Shown: piece by piece, positions 17,344-25,880 of the stretch
Numbering within the stretch: position 1 is the stretch's first letter
Layout of the letters: each line of letters begins with the position of its first letter
Source: Sphingobium psychrophilum
Lineage (GTDB): Bacteria > Pseudomonadota > Alphaproteobacteria > Sphingomonadales > Sphingomonadaceae
Assembly (NCBI RefSeq): GCF_012927105.1
Contig: NZ_JABBFV010000019.1
Location: 1-64,000 of the forward strand
Length of the DNA stretch: 64,000 bases
Direction of reading: 5' to 3'
Made by a program: the position numbers and the translations under genes
The notes under the pieces: model-generated
What the model saw: the letters and a program-made list of their open reading frames with translations, nothing else
Told to the model about the DNA's origin: nothing
Database searches by the model: none

Positions 17344-18042
17344 ATGATCGAAGTTCGCCCATTCGCAGACCTTGGCGGTGCCAACCACGGCTGGCTCGAC
17401 GCCAAGCATCACTTTTCGTTCGGCGGCTATCACGATCCGGCGCGTATGAGCTGGGGCAACCTGCGTGTCTGGAATGACGACACAATCGCGCCCAAGACTG
17501 GCTTCCCGCCGCACCCGCACCGCGACATGGAGATCATCACCTATGTCCGCGAAGGGGCCATCACGCACGAGGACAGCCTAGGCAATAAGGGCCGGACCGA
17601 GGCCGGTGACGTCCAGGTCATGAGTGCTGGATCCGGCGTGCGTCACTCCGAATATAATCTGGAGGATGTAACGACCAAGATCTTCCAAATCTGGATAGTG
17701 CCTACGAAGAACGGCGATGCTCCAAGCTGGGGTGCCCGTCCCTTTCCCAAAGGCGATCGGACTGGCCATTTCGTCACGCTGGCATCCGGCTACGAGAAGG
17801 ACAATGACGCGCTACCAATCCGCACGGATGCCCGGATTGTCGCAGCAACGCTGAGAGCCGGCGAAAGCGCCGAATATCCGATCGGCAAGGACCGCAAAGC
17901 GTATCTCGTCCCCGCCACAGGCGCGATCAGGATCGATGACGTCCAGGTCAACGCCCGTGACGGCGCCGCAATCACGGATGTCGATGTCATTCGTGTAACC
18001 GCAGTCGAGGACAGCGAGATTGTCATGGTCGACGCTGCCTGA
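17344..18042 (+). CDS. Pirin-family cupin protein (YhhW-like)
   Basis: The 232-residue bicupin contains FPPHPHRDMEIITYV with metal ligands His57 and His59, and GSGVRHSEYN with His101 and Glu103, the four pirin metal ligands. YhhW-type pirins can act as quercetin dioxygenases in vitro; others have redox or regulatory roles. ATG 17344 follows AAGGAGAC. The gene is divergent from the LysR regulator with site C between them, and is followed by a hairpin terminator. It probably belongs to the same stress or detoxification regulon. Confidence 0.9.
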   Translation: MIEVRPFADLGGANHGWLDAKHHFSFGGYHDPARMSWGNLRVWNDDTIAPKTGFPPHPHRDMEIITYVREGAITHEDSLGNKGRTEAGDVQVMSAGSGVRHSEYNLEDVTTKIFQIWIVPTKNGDAPSWGARPFPKGDRTGHFVTLASGYEKDNDALPIRTDARIVAATLRAGESAEYPIGKDRKAYLVPATGAIRIDDVQVNARDGAAITDVDVIRVTAVEDSEIVMVDAA

Positions 18043-18050
18043 AAAAGGTT

Positions 18051-18078
18051 CTGGGAGGGCTGATTGCTCTCCCAGTTT
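18051..18078 (+). terminator. Terminator-like hairpin after pirin
   Basis: CTGGGAG (18051-18057) pairs with CTCCCAG (18069-18075), followed by TTT, 8 bp after the pirin stop. The T tract is short, so efficiency may be modest. Confidence 0.55.
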
Positions 18079-18252
18079 CCCCGGCTTCAGACCAAATGAT
18101 CGACATGTAAGCGCCAAAGGGTCCGTGATGGTGATTGCGCTCGCGGCCTGGGATTGCATATTGTTCACCACAGCAAGCCCTCCAATGCGCTTCGCGTTCG
18201 AAGGTCGCCTTACAGCCGAAGCGGTCGTTTGAGGCATTAGGTTAAATGACAG

Positions 18253-18480
18253 CTAATTCCCAAAGGCTTGGTCAACCCGGCTGGGAAAGACATAGTCATC
18301 GACCGTGCCGCCCCGCCGATCGAGCCAGGCCAGCAGGCTAGCCAGAGCATCGGGGAGCAGTTCGAACTGAACGGGGCGACCTGTTTTCTGCTGCATGACG
18401 ATCGCATGCGTTCGGATGTGCGCCCGCTGACGATGTCGCCGATCTTGATCTACACCAAGTCGCAGCCCCGAAGCTCCTGT
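18253..18480 (-). pseudogene. Tyrosine recombinase (phage-type integrase) fragment
   Basis: The minus strand reads HIRTHAIVMQQKTGRPVQFEL and then LLAWLDRRGGTVDDYVFPSR, the mid-catalytic part of a common alphaproteobacterial integrase. The preceding block LRGCDLV-IKIGDIVSG is readable but is interrupted by a TAG and a frame change near 18430-18455. The core box with the catalytic Tyr is absent, and the 3' end stops at 18253 in unrelated sequence. It is a relic marking a past integration next to the pirin gene. Confidence 0.7.
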
Positions 18481-18515
18481 CGACCACGACAAGACATTCG
18501 ATCTGTAGCAAATGG

Positions 18516-18540
18516 CGACCGCTTTTTTGGAAAGCGGTCG
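18516..18540. terminator. Hairpin downstream of the MFS gene
   Basis: CGACCGCTTT (18516-18525) pairs exactly with AAAGCGGTCG (18531-18540). It lies 26 bp past the MFS stop on the minus strand. There is no T run after it, so a terminator role is a guess. Confidence 0.35.
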
Positions 18541-18565
18541 TTCGTCGAACGCAAAAGCGGCCCCA

Positions 18566-19726
18566 TCAAGAAAGTGGCCGTTTTGCACGACCTGACATTT
18601 CTGCCCAAGCCGCAACTATCAACACAGTGAAGCCTGCCCAAGGCAATATTCCAGCCCCAACACGGTCGAGCAGGACGCCGCCGGCCAAAGCGCCGCCGGC
18701 AATTGCGGCGTTCCAGACGGTGACGATCATGGCTTGCGCGACATCGGCGGAAGGCCCCGCAGCACGGGCAGATGCGGTCTGGAAGAGGGTTGCCGCGCCG
18801 CCGAATGCCAGTCCCCAAACCATGGCCGAACCGTAGATGAGGATCGGCATACCCCCGGCCCAGGCTAGCGTCACGGATGATAGCAGAAACAGTGCGATGC
18901 TGGCGATGGTCAAGGGGCGGAGCCAGCGATCGATCAAGACACCTGTCACGAGAATACCCGCCACTGCTGCCCCCCCGAATGCCAGCAGCACGCGGTCGGC
19001 TTGGCCGACGAGACGAAGCTGGTCCAGCAGCGGCGCGACATAGGTGTAGAGGATATTGTGCGCGAGCACGAAGCTGAACGTGACCATCAGCACCGGTCGC
19101 ACGCCGGGGATCTTGAAGACCTGCGCCAGCGACGGACGATCGGCGCGCGTCTCACCGTCAAAGTCCGGTACAACCGCTAGAATCCATATAGCCAGCATCA
19201 AGGCCACCGCGCTGAGCAACCCGAACGCCAACTGCCATCCCATCAGCATGCCTAAAAACGTACCTGCTGGAATACCGACGGATAGCGCCAGTGGCGTGCC
19301 CGACATAGCGATTGCCATAGCGCGCCCCGACAAGGCGGGCGGGGCTATGCGGGTCGCATAGCCCGCCAGCAATGCCCATAGCAGGCCAGCCGACACACCA
19401 CCGATGAAGCGCCCGACAAGCGCGATGATGAAGCTTGTCGTCACGGCGGTGACCAGATTAGCGATGGCGAAGCCGATGATCGCGAAGAGCAATAACGGCC
19501 GCCTGCGCCAACTTCGCGTTGCCGCCGTCAACGGGATGGCGGCGGCCAGCGAACCGAGCGCATAGACGGTGATCCATTGTCCAGCCGAACCCTCGCTGAC
19601 TCCCAACGTCGCACCGATCTGCGGAAGGAGGCCGGCAGGCAATGCCTCGGTCAGGATCGTCACGAAGCCGGCAAGCGCCAGGGCGCATAGTCCCGCGACA
19701 GGAAGCCGGTCGGTCCCGGCGGTCAC
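18566..19726 (-). CDS. MFS transporter, DHA1 family (drug or sugar efflux type)
   Basis: The 386-residue protein has about 12 hydrophobic segments and MFS features: ITVYALGSLAAAIPLTAATRSWRRRPLLL (loop 2-3 motif A region), then GRFIGGVSAGLLWALLAGYATRIAP, as in AraJ/NepI-type efflux pumps. The substrate cannot be read from sequence. Its ATG overlaps the stop of the ABM-domain gene by 4 bp, so the two are a translationally coupled pair, divergent from a LysR gene. The last few residues (RAKRPLS) run close to the integrase relic, so the C-terminus may have been altered. Confidence 0.85.
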   Translation of the reverse strand: MTAGTDRLPVAGLCALALAGFVTILTEALPAGLLPQIGATLGVSEGSAGQWITVYALGSLAAAIPLTAATRSWRRRPLLLFAIIGFAIANLVTAVTTSFIIALVGRFIGGVSAGLLWALLAGYATRIAPPALSGRAMAIAMSGTPLALSVGIPAGTFLGMLMGWQLAFGLLSAVALMLAIWILAVVPDFDGETRADRPSLAQVFKIPGVRPVLMVTFSFVLAHNILYTYVAPLLDQLRLVGQADRVLLAFGGAAVAGILVTGVLIDRWLRPLTIASIALFLLSSVTLAWAGGMPILIYGSAMVWGLAFGGAATLFQTASARAAGPSADVAQAMIVTVWNAAIAGGALAGGVLLDRVGAGILPWAGFTVLIVAAWAEMSGRAKRPLS

Positions 19727-20061
19727 GATGCGGATTTCGGCAGCACGAGATCGCCCACCGTGTAGGTGTGGAATTCGCTCGACGACACTTCGTCGAGCAG
19801 TGCGAACATCTCACGGAAAATCGGGTCGGCGAAGAACGTATCGACATCGCCGGCGTCGGCGATCGCCTCGATATTCACCACGGTCAGCCCATCAGTACTT
19901 CTGGCAAGATTGCTCCACTGAAAACCTGGCTGACGCTCTGCGACGTAGTGCACGACGTTTTGGATGAGACGGAAGGCCTCATCCTGCTTGCCCGGATGAA
20001 CATGAATCACATTGACGATGAAGGTGGTGGGATTCGGATGAATGGCGAAGGTTGGGGTCAT
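19723..20061 (-). CDS. Antibiotic-biosynthesis-monooxygenase (ABM) domain protein
   Basis: A 112-residue dimeric ferredoxin-like domain: TFIVNVIHVHPGKQDEAFRLIQNV, then QPGFQWSNLARSTDGLTVVNIE, and a final FHTYTVGDLVLP. ABM proteins include quinol monooxygenases and haem-degrading enzymes, but many are uncharacterised. It lies upstream of and overlaps the MFS gene and is divergent from a LysR gene, the usual layout for an inducible detoxification pair. The ATG at 20061-20059 is the only good start. Confidence 0.8.
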   Translation of the reverse strand: MTPTFAIHPNPTTFIVNVIHVHPGKQDEAFRLIQNVVHYVAERQPGFQWSNLARSTDGLTVVNIEAIADAGDVDTFFADPIFREMFALLDEVSSSEFHTYTVGDLVLPKSAS

Positions 20062-20127
20062 GAAGGCTTCCTCGAAATGGACCCATTCGAGATAGCCATT
20101 GGCAGATTTGATAACATTGCTCTGGTG

Positions 20128-20144
20128 TTCCGATGACTACGGAA
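20128..20144. promoter_or_regulatory. Operator-like repeat between ABM and lysR
   Basis: TTCCG-N7-CGGAA in the 106-bp divergent region. It has the size and symmetry of a LysR-type site and differs from the site family at 8-17 kb. Confidence 0.45.
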
Positions 20145-20167
20145 TATTATTCTGGTATCATGTCGAT

Positions 20168-21059
20168 ATGGACAGGCTCGCTGCGTTCGAAGCATTTATG
20201 CAATCCGCCGAAACCGGCAGCTTCGTGGCTGCCGGGCGCCAACTTGGTCTGTCGGCCTCGGCTGTCGGCAAGGCGGTGACCCGACTGGAGCAGCGCCTCG
20301 ATGTGCGCCTGTTCCATCGCAACAAGCGAAACATGGCCCTGACCGAAGAAGGACGCATGTTTCTCGAACGCTGCCGGAGCATCTTCGAGGAAGTCGATGC
20401 CGCGGAGGCCGAACTGGCACACGCAAATTTGACGCCACGCGGGCGGCTTCGGGTAAGTCTTCCGCTGGTCGGCATGCTGCTCATGCCGGTGCTCACGGAC
20501 TTCATGCGGGCGTGGCCGGAGGTGCAGATAGACCTCGATTTCTCCGATCGGCTCGTAGATGTGGTGGAAGAGGGTTTTGATGCTGTCATCCGGACCGGGC
20601 AGCCCTCGGATAGCCGATTGATGAGCCGCAACATCGGGCGCTTCCGGTTGAAGATCGTCGCTTCGCCGACCTATCTGGAACGGCATGGCGTACCTGTCGC
20701 GATCGATGACCTGATGCATCATCATTGCCTGCACCAGCGCTCACCCTCCACCGGCAAGATCCGCCATTGGCCGCTAGTGCGTCCGGAGCAGGGGAAGAAG
20801 ATAGTCTTGCCGGAACGAATGAGCGCGACCGCCGTCGATCCGCTTGTTCACCTTGCCGTGGAGGGCATGGGCATCGCCTGCCTGCCTGCCGCCCTTCGCG
20901 ATCCGCCAGGAGACCGCCGATGGGTCTCTCGTATCGATCATGGAAGACCTTGTTACAGAGCAGGACCAGTTTAACGTGCTCTGGGCGGCTAGTCGCCAGA
21001 TGACGCCAAGGCTGAGAGCCTTCGTCGACTTCATGGCCGAACATCTCAACCCGCAGTGA
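20168..21059 (+). pseudogene. LysR-family regulator with a late frameshift
   Basis: The first 240 codons are a normal LysR: HTH MDRLAAFEAFMQSAETGSF with the LSASAVGKAVTRLEQ recognition helix, then a substrate-binding domain. At about 20885-20895, just after GMGIACLP, the frame breaks. The expected end continues one frame over as FAIRQETADGSLVSI through RQMTPRLRAFVDFMAEHL to TGA at 21057-21059. A one-base error in sequencing would give the same picture. If the break is real, the product loses the C-terminal subdomain. It is divergent from the ABM/MFS pair, its likely target. Confidence 0.8.
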
Positions 21060-21290
21060 CGACAACTGCCTTACTGCCTGAAATCGGTGATGCCGTCCTC
21101 GGCCTCAGTCTTGCGTCTTAGTTCAATACCGCCATTCACGGATGTCTGCTTCTGCCGACCACGGCCATTCAATCCGGTGACGTTGAGCGACCGCAAAGTC
21201 CCACGACGCGGCGTTCGCTTCCGGTAGCAGTCGACCCTTATCGGACGCTAAGCCTGAAATTTTTGTTCCTCAGTTGCGGTCGGTCCGGTT

Positions 21291-21599
21291 TTTTCTGCGT
21301 TTCCCTTCAAGAGACGCCATGGTTTGGGGAAGGAGACGGGATATCTGATTGGAACGGACAGCGCGGGCGTGGCCGATATCGTGACTTCGACATTATGGAC
21401 TACTATGGCGGATCGCTTTTCCGTCATCGCCATCACCTTGGACGAGACAGCGCCCCACGTCGCATCTATGTCGCGGCGGTTGCACAATAAGCCCGCCTTG
21501 GCGCAACTGAACAAGGCGTCAATCAGGGAATAGGGCGATGCCTATTGTGGCGGTGAGATCGAGAAATCCCTGCGCAGGGTTGCTGTGGAACAAAGGTAG
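21291..21599 (+). pseudogene. Glutathione S-transferase-like C-terminal fragment
   Basis: The frame reads FSAFPFKRRHGLGKETGYL, then IGTDSAGVADIVTSTLWTTMADRF, then SRRLHNKPALAQL, a TAG at 21531-21533, and then GDAYCGGEIEKSLRRVAVEQR and TAG at 21597-21599. The helix content and the SAGVADIVTSTLW stretch resemble the C-terminal domain of GST-like proteins. The thioredoxin-like N-terminal half is absent; the 230 bp before it (21060-21290) holds no recognisable gene. It is a relic with one internal stop. Confidence 0.5.
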
Positions 21600-21667
21600 C
21601 GAATAAATGCGGGCAGGCACCGCTTTCACAGGCAGGGCCAAGAAGGGCGGTGCTTTCAAGCTCACCC

Positions 21668-21696
21668 CTTGAATGGAAATCGCATTCGATCCATCT
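21668..21696 (+). promoter_or_regulatory. Candidate heat-shock (RpoH) promoter of htpG
   Basis: CTTGAA (21668-21673) and CCATCT (21691-21696), separated by 17 bp, resemble the sigma-32 consensus (CTTGAA ... CCCATNT). They lie 39 bp before the htpG ATG. Placement before a heat-shock gene supports it. Confidence 0.45.
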
Positions 21697-21734
21697 GACC
21701 GTCGCACAGCCTGCCATATGAGAGAGCAAAGACC

Positions 21735-23621
21735 ATGACGACCGACATCGTGAGCGCCCCTGAAACGCATGCCTTCGAGGCGGACGTTTCAAAGTTGCTG
21801 CACATGATGGTGCACTCGGTCTATTCCGACAAAGACGTATTCCTGCGCGAGTTGATCTCCAACGCGGCCGACGCGTGCGAGAAACTGCGCTATGAGGCAA
21901 TTTCCAATCCGGCCCTGTTCGGCGACGATCCCCAGCCGCGCATCACGCTGGCGCTCGACAAGGAAGCCGGGACAATCGTCGTCGAGGACAATGGTATCGG
22001 CATGAGCGCAGCCGACATGGGGGAGACGCTGGGCACGATCGCGCGGTCGGGGACCAAGGCCTTCATGGACAAGCTGACCGCTGACAAGAATGGTGAAGAC
22101 CAGCAGTTGATCGGACAGTTCGGGGTCGGCTTCTATTCCGCTTTCATGGTGGCGGGGAACGTCGATGTCGTGTCGCGGCGTGCGGGAACTGATGAGGCCG
22201 CCAGCTGGTCGTCGGACGGCCTCGGAACATACACGATTGCGCCAGTCGACAAGGCGGAGGCGCCAGCGCGCGGCACGCGGGTGACCCTGCATCTGCTGGA
22301 TGATGCAAAGACCTATGCCGAGCGTTACACGGTCGAGCGGATCGTGAAGGCGCAGTCGGGCCATGTCCCTGTGCCCATCTTCATCAAGGAGTTGGGCAGC
22401 GAAGAGGAAGAGCGCCAGGTCGCTGATGGGGCGGCACTGTGGACAAAAGCGAAGTCCGATATCAGCGAAGAGGATTATGCCGACTTCTACCGCAGCGTCG
22501 CGGGCCAATTCGACAAGCCCGCACTGACGCTCCACTATCGCGCGGAGGGGCGGCACGAATATTCGGTGCTGACTTTCATTCCCGAAACTAAGCCATTCGA
22601 CCTGTTCGATCCCGACCGCAAGGGTCGGATCAAGCTCTATGTGCGCCGCGTCTTCATCACCGACGAGGCGGAAATCCTGCCTCGCTACCTGCGCTTTGTG
22701 CGGGGTCTTGTGGACTCCGCCGACCTGCCGCTCAACATGTCGCGCGAAATGATCCAGGACAGCCCCGTCTTGTCCGCGATTCAGAAGGGCGTGAGCAACC
22801 GCATCCTGTCGGAACTGGACAAGATCGCAACCAGCGACCCCGACCGCTATGGCGCGATCTGGGAGAATTTCGGGGCGGTGCTCAAGGAAGGCCTCTATGA
22901 GGATTTCGAGCGGCGCGCGCAGTTGCTGGGCCTTGCCCGGTTCAAGACCAGCACGTCGAACGGCGAGTGGCGCTCGCTCAAGGACTATGCGGCCTCCCTC
23001 AAGGACAACCAGACCGCGATCTATTATGCGACCGGGACCGATCTCGATCGCATCGCTCAATCGCCGCAGCTCGAGGGTTTCAAGGCGCGTGGGATTGAGG
23101 TTCTGTTGCTCCCCGACCAGGTCGACAGCTTCTGGACGACCGTTGGTGTGGATTATGACGGCAAGCCCTTCAAGTCGGTGACCCAAGGCGCGACTGACCT
23201 TAGCCTGATCCCCCTGGCTGAAGGCAGCGCAACGCCGGACGCGCCGAACGAGGATGTGAGCAGCTTCATTAGCTTCGCCAAGGACGTCCTGGCCGACCAG
23301 GTGTCCGATGTCCGGGTGTCCGACCGGTTGACGACCAGCGCCGTCTGCATCGTTGCGTCGGAAAGCGCGATGGACCTGCAGCTTGAGCGGATGCTGGCTG
23401 CGGCGGGGCAGGTGCCCGAGCGCGCAAAGCCGGTGCTGGAGGTCAATGCCGGCCATGCGCTTATCGCCAAGCTCGGCCAGACCGGAGCCAGCGATCAGGA
23501 GCGAGCCGACCTTGCGTTCCTGCTGCTTGACGAAGCGCGTATCGCAGAAGGGCAGCCGCCCGCCGATCCGCATGCTTTTGCGGAGCGGCTGGAGCGGTTG
23601 ATGGCGAAATCACTGAACTGA
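21735..23621 (+). CDS. htpG: Chaperone HtpG (bacterial Hsp90)
   Basis: The 628-residue protein begins with the GHKL ATPase domain: FLRELISNAADACEKLRY, VVEDNGIGM, GTIARSGTKAF and IGQFGVGFYS are the Hsp90 nucleotide-binding motifs. The middle domain has LYVRRVFITDEAEILPRYL and LPLNMSREMIQ with the catalytic Arg of the ATPase loop. The C-terminal dimer domain follows and, as in bacteria, has no MEEVD tail. It refolds cytosolic client proteins under heat stress. It is a single-gene unit with a plausible RpoH promoter; ATG 21735 starts MTTDIVSAPETHAFEADVSKLL. Confidence 0.97.
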   Translation: MTTDIVSAPETHAFEADVSKLLHMMVHSVYSDKDVFLRELISNAADACEKLRYEAISNPALFGDDPQPRITLALDKEAGTIVVEDNGIGMSAADMGETLGTIARSGTKAFMDKLTADKNGEDQQLIGQFGVGFYSAFMVAGNVDVVSRRAGTDEAASWSSDGLGTYTIAPVDKAEAPARGTRVTLHLLDDAKTYAERYTVERIVKAQSGHVPVPIFIKELGSEEEERQVADGAALWTKAKSDISEEDYADFYRSVAGQFDKPALTLHYRAEGRHEYSVLTFIPETKPFDLFDPDRKGRIKLYVRRVFITDEAEILPRYLRFVRGLVDSADLPLNMSREMIQDSPVLSAIQKGVSNRILSELDKIATSDPDRYGAIWENFGAVLKEGLYEDFERRAQLLGLARFKTSTSNGEWRSLKDYAASLKDNQTAIYYATGTDLDRIAQSPQLEGFKARGIEVLLLPDQVDSFWTTVGVDYDGKPFKSVTQGATDLSLIPLAEGSATPDAPNEDVSSFISFAKDVLADQVSDVRVSDRLTTSAVCIVASESAMDLQLERMLAAAGQVPERAKPVLEVNAGHALIAKLGQTGASDQERADLAFLLLDEARIAEGQPPADPHAFAERLERLMAKSLN

Positions 23622-23959
23622 CGCATCATGTCCCGACAGCGAGGTTTGCACTTGTCTAAGGCCAGGCCGTGAAAAGCTTGGCCGGAGGCGGGAATAAGGG
23701 TGCCGATCGTTTCGCCGGTAAATGGGAACGGTCGACACCGGAAATCATGGCAGCGTCAAATGCCAGATCTGACCCTTTAAGCCGCCTTCCCGTGATCGAC
23801 CCATTACAGCCATTTACGGTGGAAATTCGCGTTCCAGGTAGCCAACAGTCGCTTTTTCATTGTGAATGAGAAAGTCCCTCACCGCCAACCGTCTCCTTAT
23901 GGAACGGTCGCCATTCAAGATCGTCAATGTCGATCAGCAGACGATGGACCGCAGATATT
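23622..23959. other. Intergenic stretch between htpG and the deaminase
   Basis: I see no gene. A weak hairpin (CTTTTTCATT at 23852-23861 with AATGAGAAAG at 23865-23874, one mismatch) is the only structure noticed. The promoter of the deaminase gene must lie in this stretch. Confidence 0.4.
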
Positions 23960-24454
23960 ATGACTCATGAGACGGACAAGGCGTGGATGGAGCAGACTAT
24001 CAATTTGGCAATGAGCAAAGGAAAATTTCCCGAGGATACGCCGATTGCAGCCATTATCGTGCTGGATGGAAAGATTCTCGCACGAGCAATCAACCAAACA
24101 GAGGAGCTATGTGACGCTACTGCCCACGCGGAGATGATGGCGTTCAGGAAAGCCGGCAAAGTGCACGGCGACATGGATCTGAGGGGGGCCACTCTCTATT
24201 CCACCCTACAGCCGTGTGGGATGTGCACGATGGCATCCATCTGGGCAAAGGTCGGGCGCATTGTCTACGGCGCGGGCCGGGACGATGTACACCGTATGTA
24301 TTTCGAAGATCGTCATCTCGATACGATGAATTTCATCAAGGATGCTTGGCGCGAGGATTTGATGCTAGAGGGAGGATGCCTAAAGGAACAATGCGCGGCT
24401 CTATACTTCAAGCCGGACGATAACGTGCCGATCGAGATGCAAGGTAACATATAG
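23960..24454 (+). CDS. Nucleoside/cytidine deaminase-family zinc hydrolase
   Basis: The 164-residue protein has the complete zinc and proton-shuttle set: His56 and Glu58 in TAHAEMMAF, and Cys86 and Cys89 in TLQPCGMCTMA. This is the guanine deaminase/TadA-like branch of the CMP/dCMP deaminase family. The substrate (free nucleoside, base or tRNA adenosine) cannot be fixed; being distinct from housekeeping TadA, a small-molecule substrate is more likely. ATG 23960 begins MTHETDKAWMEQTINLAMS. It stands alone between htpG and an AT-rich stretch (24455-24688) that lacks a recognised gene. Confidence 0.85.
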   Translation: MTHETDKAWMEQTINLAMSKGKFPEDTPIAAIIVLDGKILARAINQTEELCDATAHAEMMAFRKAGKVHGDMDLRGATLYSTLQPCGMCTMASIWAKVGRIVYGAGRDDVHRMYFEDRHLDTMNFIKDAWREDLMLEGGCLKEQCAALYFKPDDNVPIEMQGNI

Positions 24455-24688
24455 GCAGAAGCAACTTGGGATCATGGCATGCAAACGTATAATTTGCGGC
24501 AGAGCGGCATATCTTACAACGACCCGGATCGGCCATTTTGCGGGCTTAGCAGCGGAAGGTCTGCTATTTCGGAAAACCAAACGCTGCTCCGTATATTATG
24601 GCGAATTATTTTCGGAATTCGGCCGGCCAACGAAATTTAATTTCAATCATGTAATATTCCAAATCATTGTGCGAAAATCTGTTTTCTA

Positions 24689-24877
24689 TCATTTGTCATT
24701 GTGCTCTTTTCCTTCAATCAGCCGAGCCGCTTCGAGCAGACTTTTGCCGGTTTCCGATGCGGCATAAGCCGTCATGGTGACGGCTATACCATTCGGCCCG
24801 TCGAGCAGGACAAGGCCTTCCTCTACGCTCGCCTTGCCGGGCAGGGATTGAATGCCGGAATCTTCTGGCGAAATCAT
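24689..24877 (-). CDS. Small conserved-looking protein coupled to the Crp/Fnr regulator
   Basis: A 62-residue soluble protein with VLLDGPNGIAVTMTAYAASETGKSLLEAARLI. Similar short proteins follow regulators in sphingomonads, but I know no function for them. Its ATG overlaps the Crp/Fnr stop by 4 bp, which argues that it is a real, translationally coupled gene. Confidence 0.6.
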   Translation of the reverse strand: MISPEDSGIQSLPGKASVEEGLVLLDGPNGIAVTMTAYAASETGKSLLEAARLIEGKEHNDK

Positions 24878-25620
24878 GCTAATAGCCTTTCGATGTCCGG
24901 ACGACCGGATGTACTTTCGATGTAGAGATATGCGGGATTGAACTGCCCTCTACGGGCCAGGCCCTGAACGTCGAGAATTTCCACGAGCGATGAGCGAAAA
25001 ATGCACAATCGCTCTTCCCGCAACTGCCGCAGCACGCGATTGGCGTGCACACTTGTTATGCCGCAGACTTCCGAAATATCTGCTTGCGTTATCCCCAGGG
25101 CGAAGCGCGTGCCGTCGCTCAGACCGGCGGAAACCAGGCGGGCATTGGTTTCGGACAGGAAATGCGCCACGCGCCCGACCGCATCCAGACGCCCCAGGCG
25201 GAACAGCCATGCCCTGTGCATTGCAGCGTCGAGGAGTGTGGAAAACCACAGCTTGCGCGTGAGTTCGGGCATGGCCGCATTGATCTCGTCCAGCGCTTTG
25301 TGGGGAATGACCGCAATCGTTGCAGCCGTCAGGCTGGCGACATCATGATCCAATATCTTCAGCGGATAGGCGTGCAAGTCCAGAAAATCTCCCGGCACTT
25401 GTACGGCGACGAGTTGCCGCATTCCTTCACGGTCGTCGAGATAGCGACACATGAAGCCTTCCAGAAGCAACATGCTTACGGACAGGGTTTCGCCAGCCTG
25501 CACGACAGTCTTGCGTGCCTCTATCGTCCGTATCTCGAAAATGGCTTTTTCCAGTACAGCCCGCTCATGAACATCCAGCTCGACGCCACGACGATCCCTG
25601 AGAAATTTGTCCGTAAACAA
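24874..25620 (-). CDS. Crp/Fnr-family transcriptional regulator
   Basis: 248 residues: an N-terminal cyclic-nucleotide-binding-like beta roll (AGETLSVSMLLLEGFMCRYL, VPGDFLDLHAYPL), a long dimer helix and a C-terminal helix-turn-helix (LGITQADISEVCGITSVHANRVLRQLREE). There is no Fnr-type N-terminal cysteine cluster, so oxygen sensing through FeS is unlikely. It is divergent from katE across a 260-bp gap, which makes stress-linked control of katE possible but unproven. Confidence 0.85.
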   Translation of the reverse strand: MFTDKFLRDRRGVELDVHERAVLEKAIFEIRTIEARKTVVQAGETLSVSMLLLEGFMCRYLDDREGMRQLVAVQVPGDFLDLHAYPLKILDHDVASLTAATIAVIPHKALDEINAAMPELTRKLWFSTLLDAAMHRAWLFRLGRLDAVGRVAHFLSETNARLVSAGLSDGTRFALGITQADISEVCGITSVHANRVLRQLREERLCIFRSSLVEILDVQGLARRGQFNPAYLYIESTSGRPDIERLLA

Positions 25621-25880
25621 TAGCGGCCCTTCATAGTGAAATGACTTGATTTTGAAATACAGAAACGGCCCGTGACGACGCCGTATCCGGCCGCCGGAAA
25701 TAAATCGCTATGATGCACGTTAGTTTTGCGAGCGCCTCGGCAACTTGCTGAAGAGCGGTGGGTTATCTCTCCAAATGCTGCGGGTTTGCTCTGATGACCG
25801 GGGACTCGCATTTTAATTGATCATCGCTCCCTATGTGCTGGCCCTGCGTCCGGCACATCTCTCGTGCATTAGGATGCCCC

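Noticed and set aside
18541..18555. TCGTTC-GTC-GAACGC as a fifth site of the LysR regulon
   Set aside because: The arms match but the spacer is 3 bp rather than 9 bp, and it lies downstream of a gene end.
21789..23573. A 594-codon open frame antisense to htpG
   Set aside because: It mirrors htpG, has no family resemblance and is explained by GC-rich codon bias; HtpG motifs on the other strand are unmistakable.
23669..23869. A 66-codon frame between htpG and the deaminase
   Set aside because: No ribosome-binding site or recognisable pattern; composition looks non-coding.
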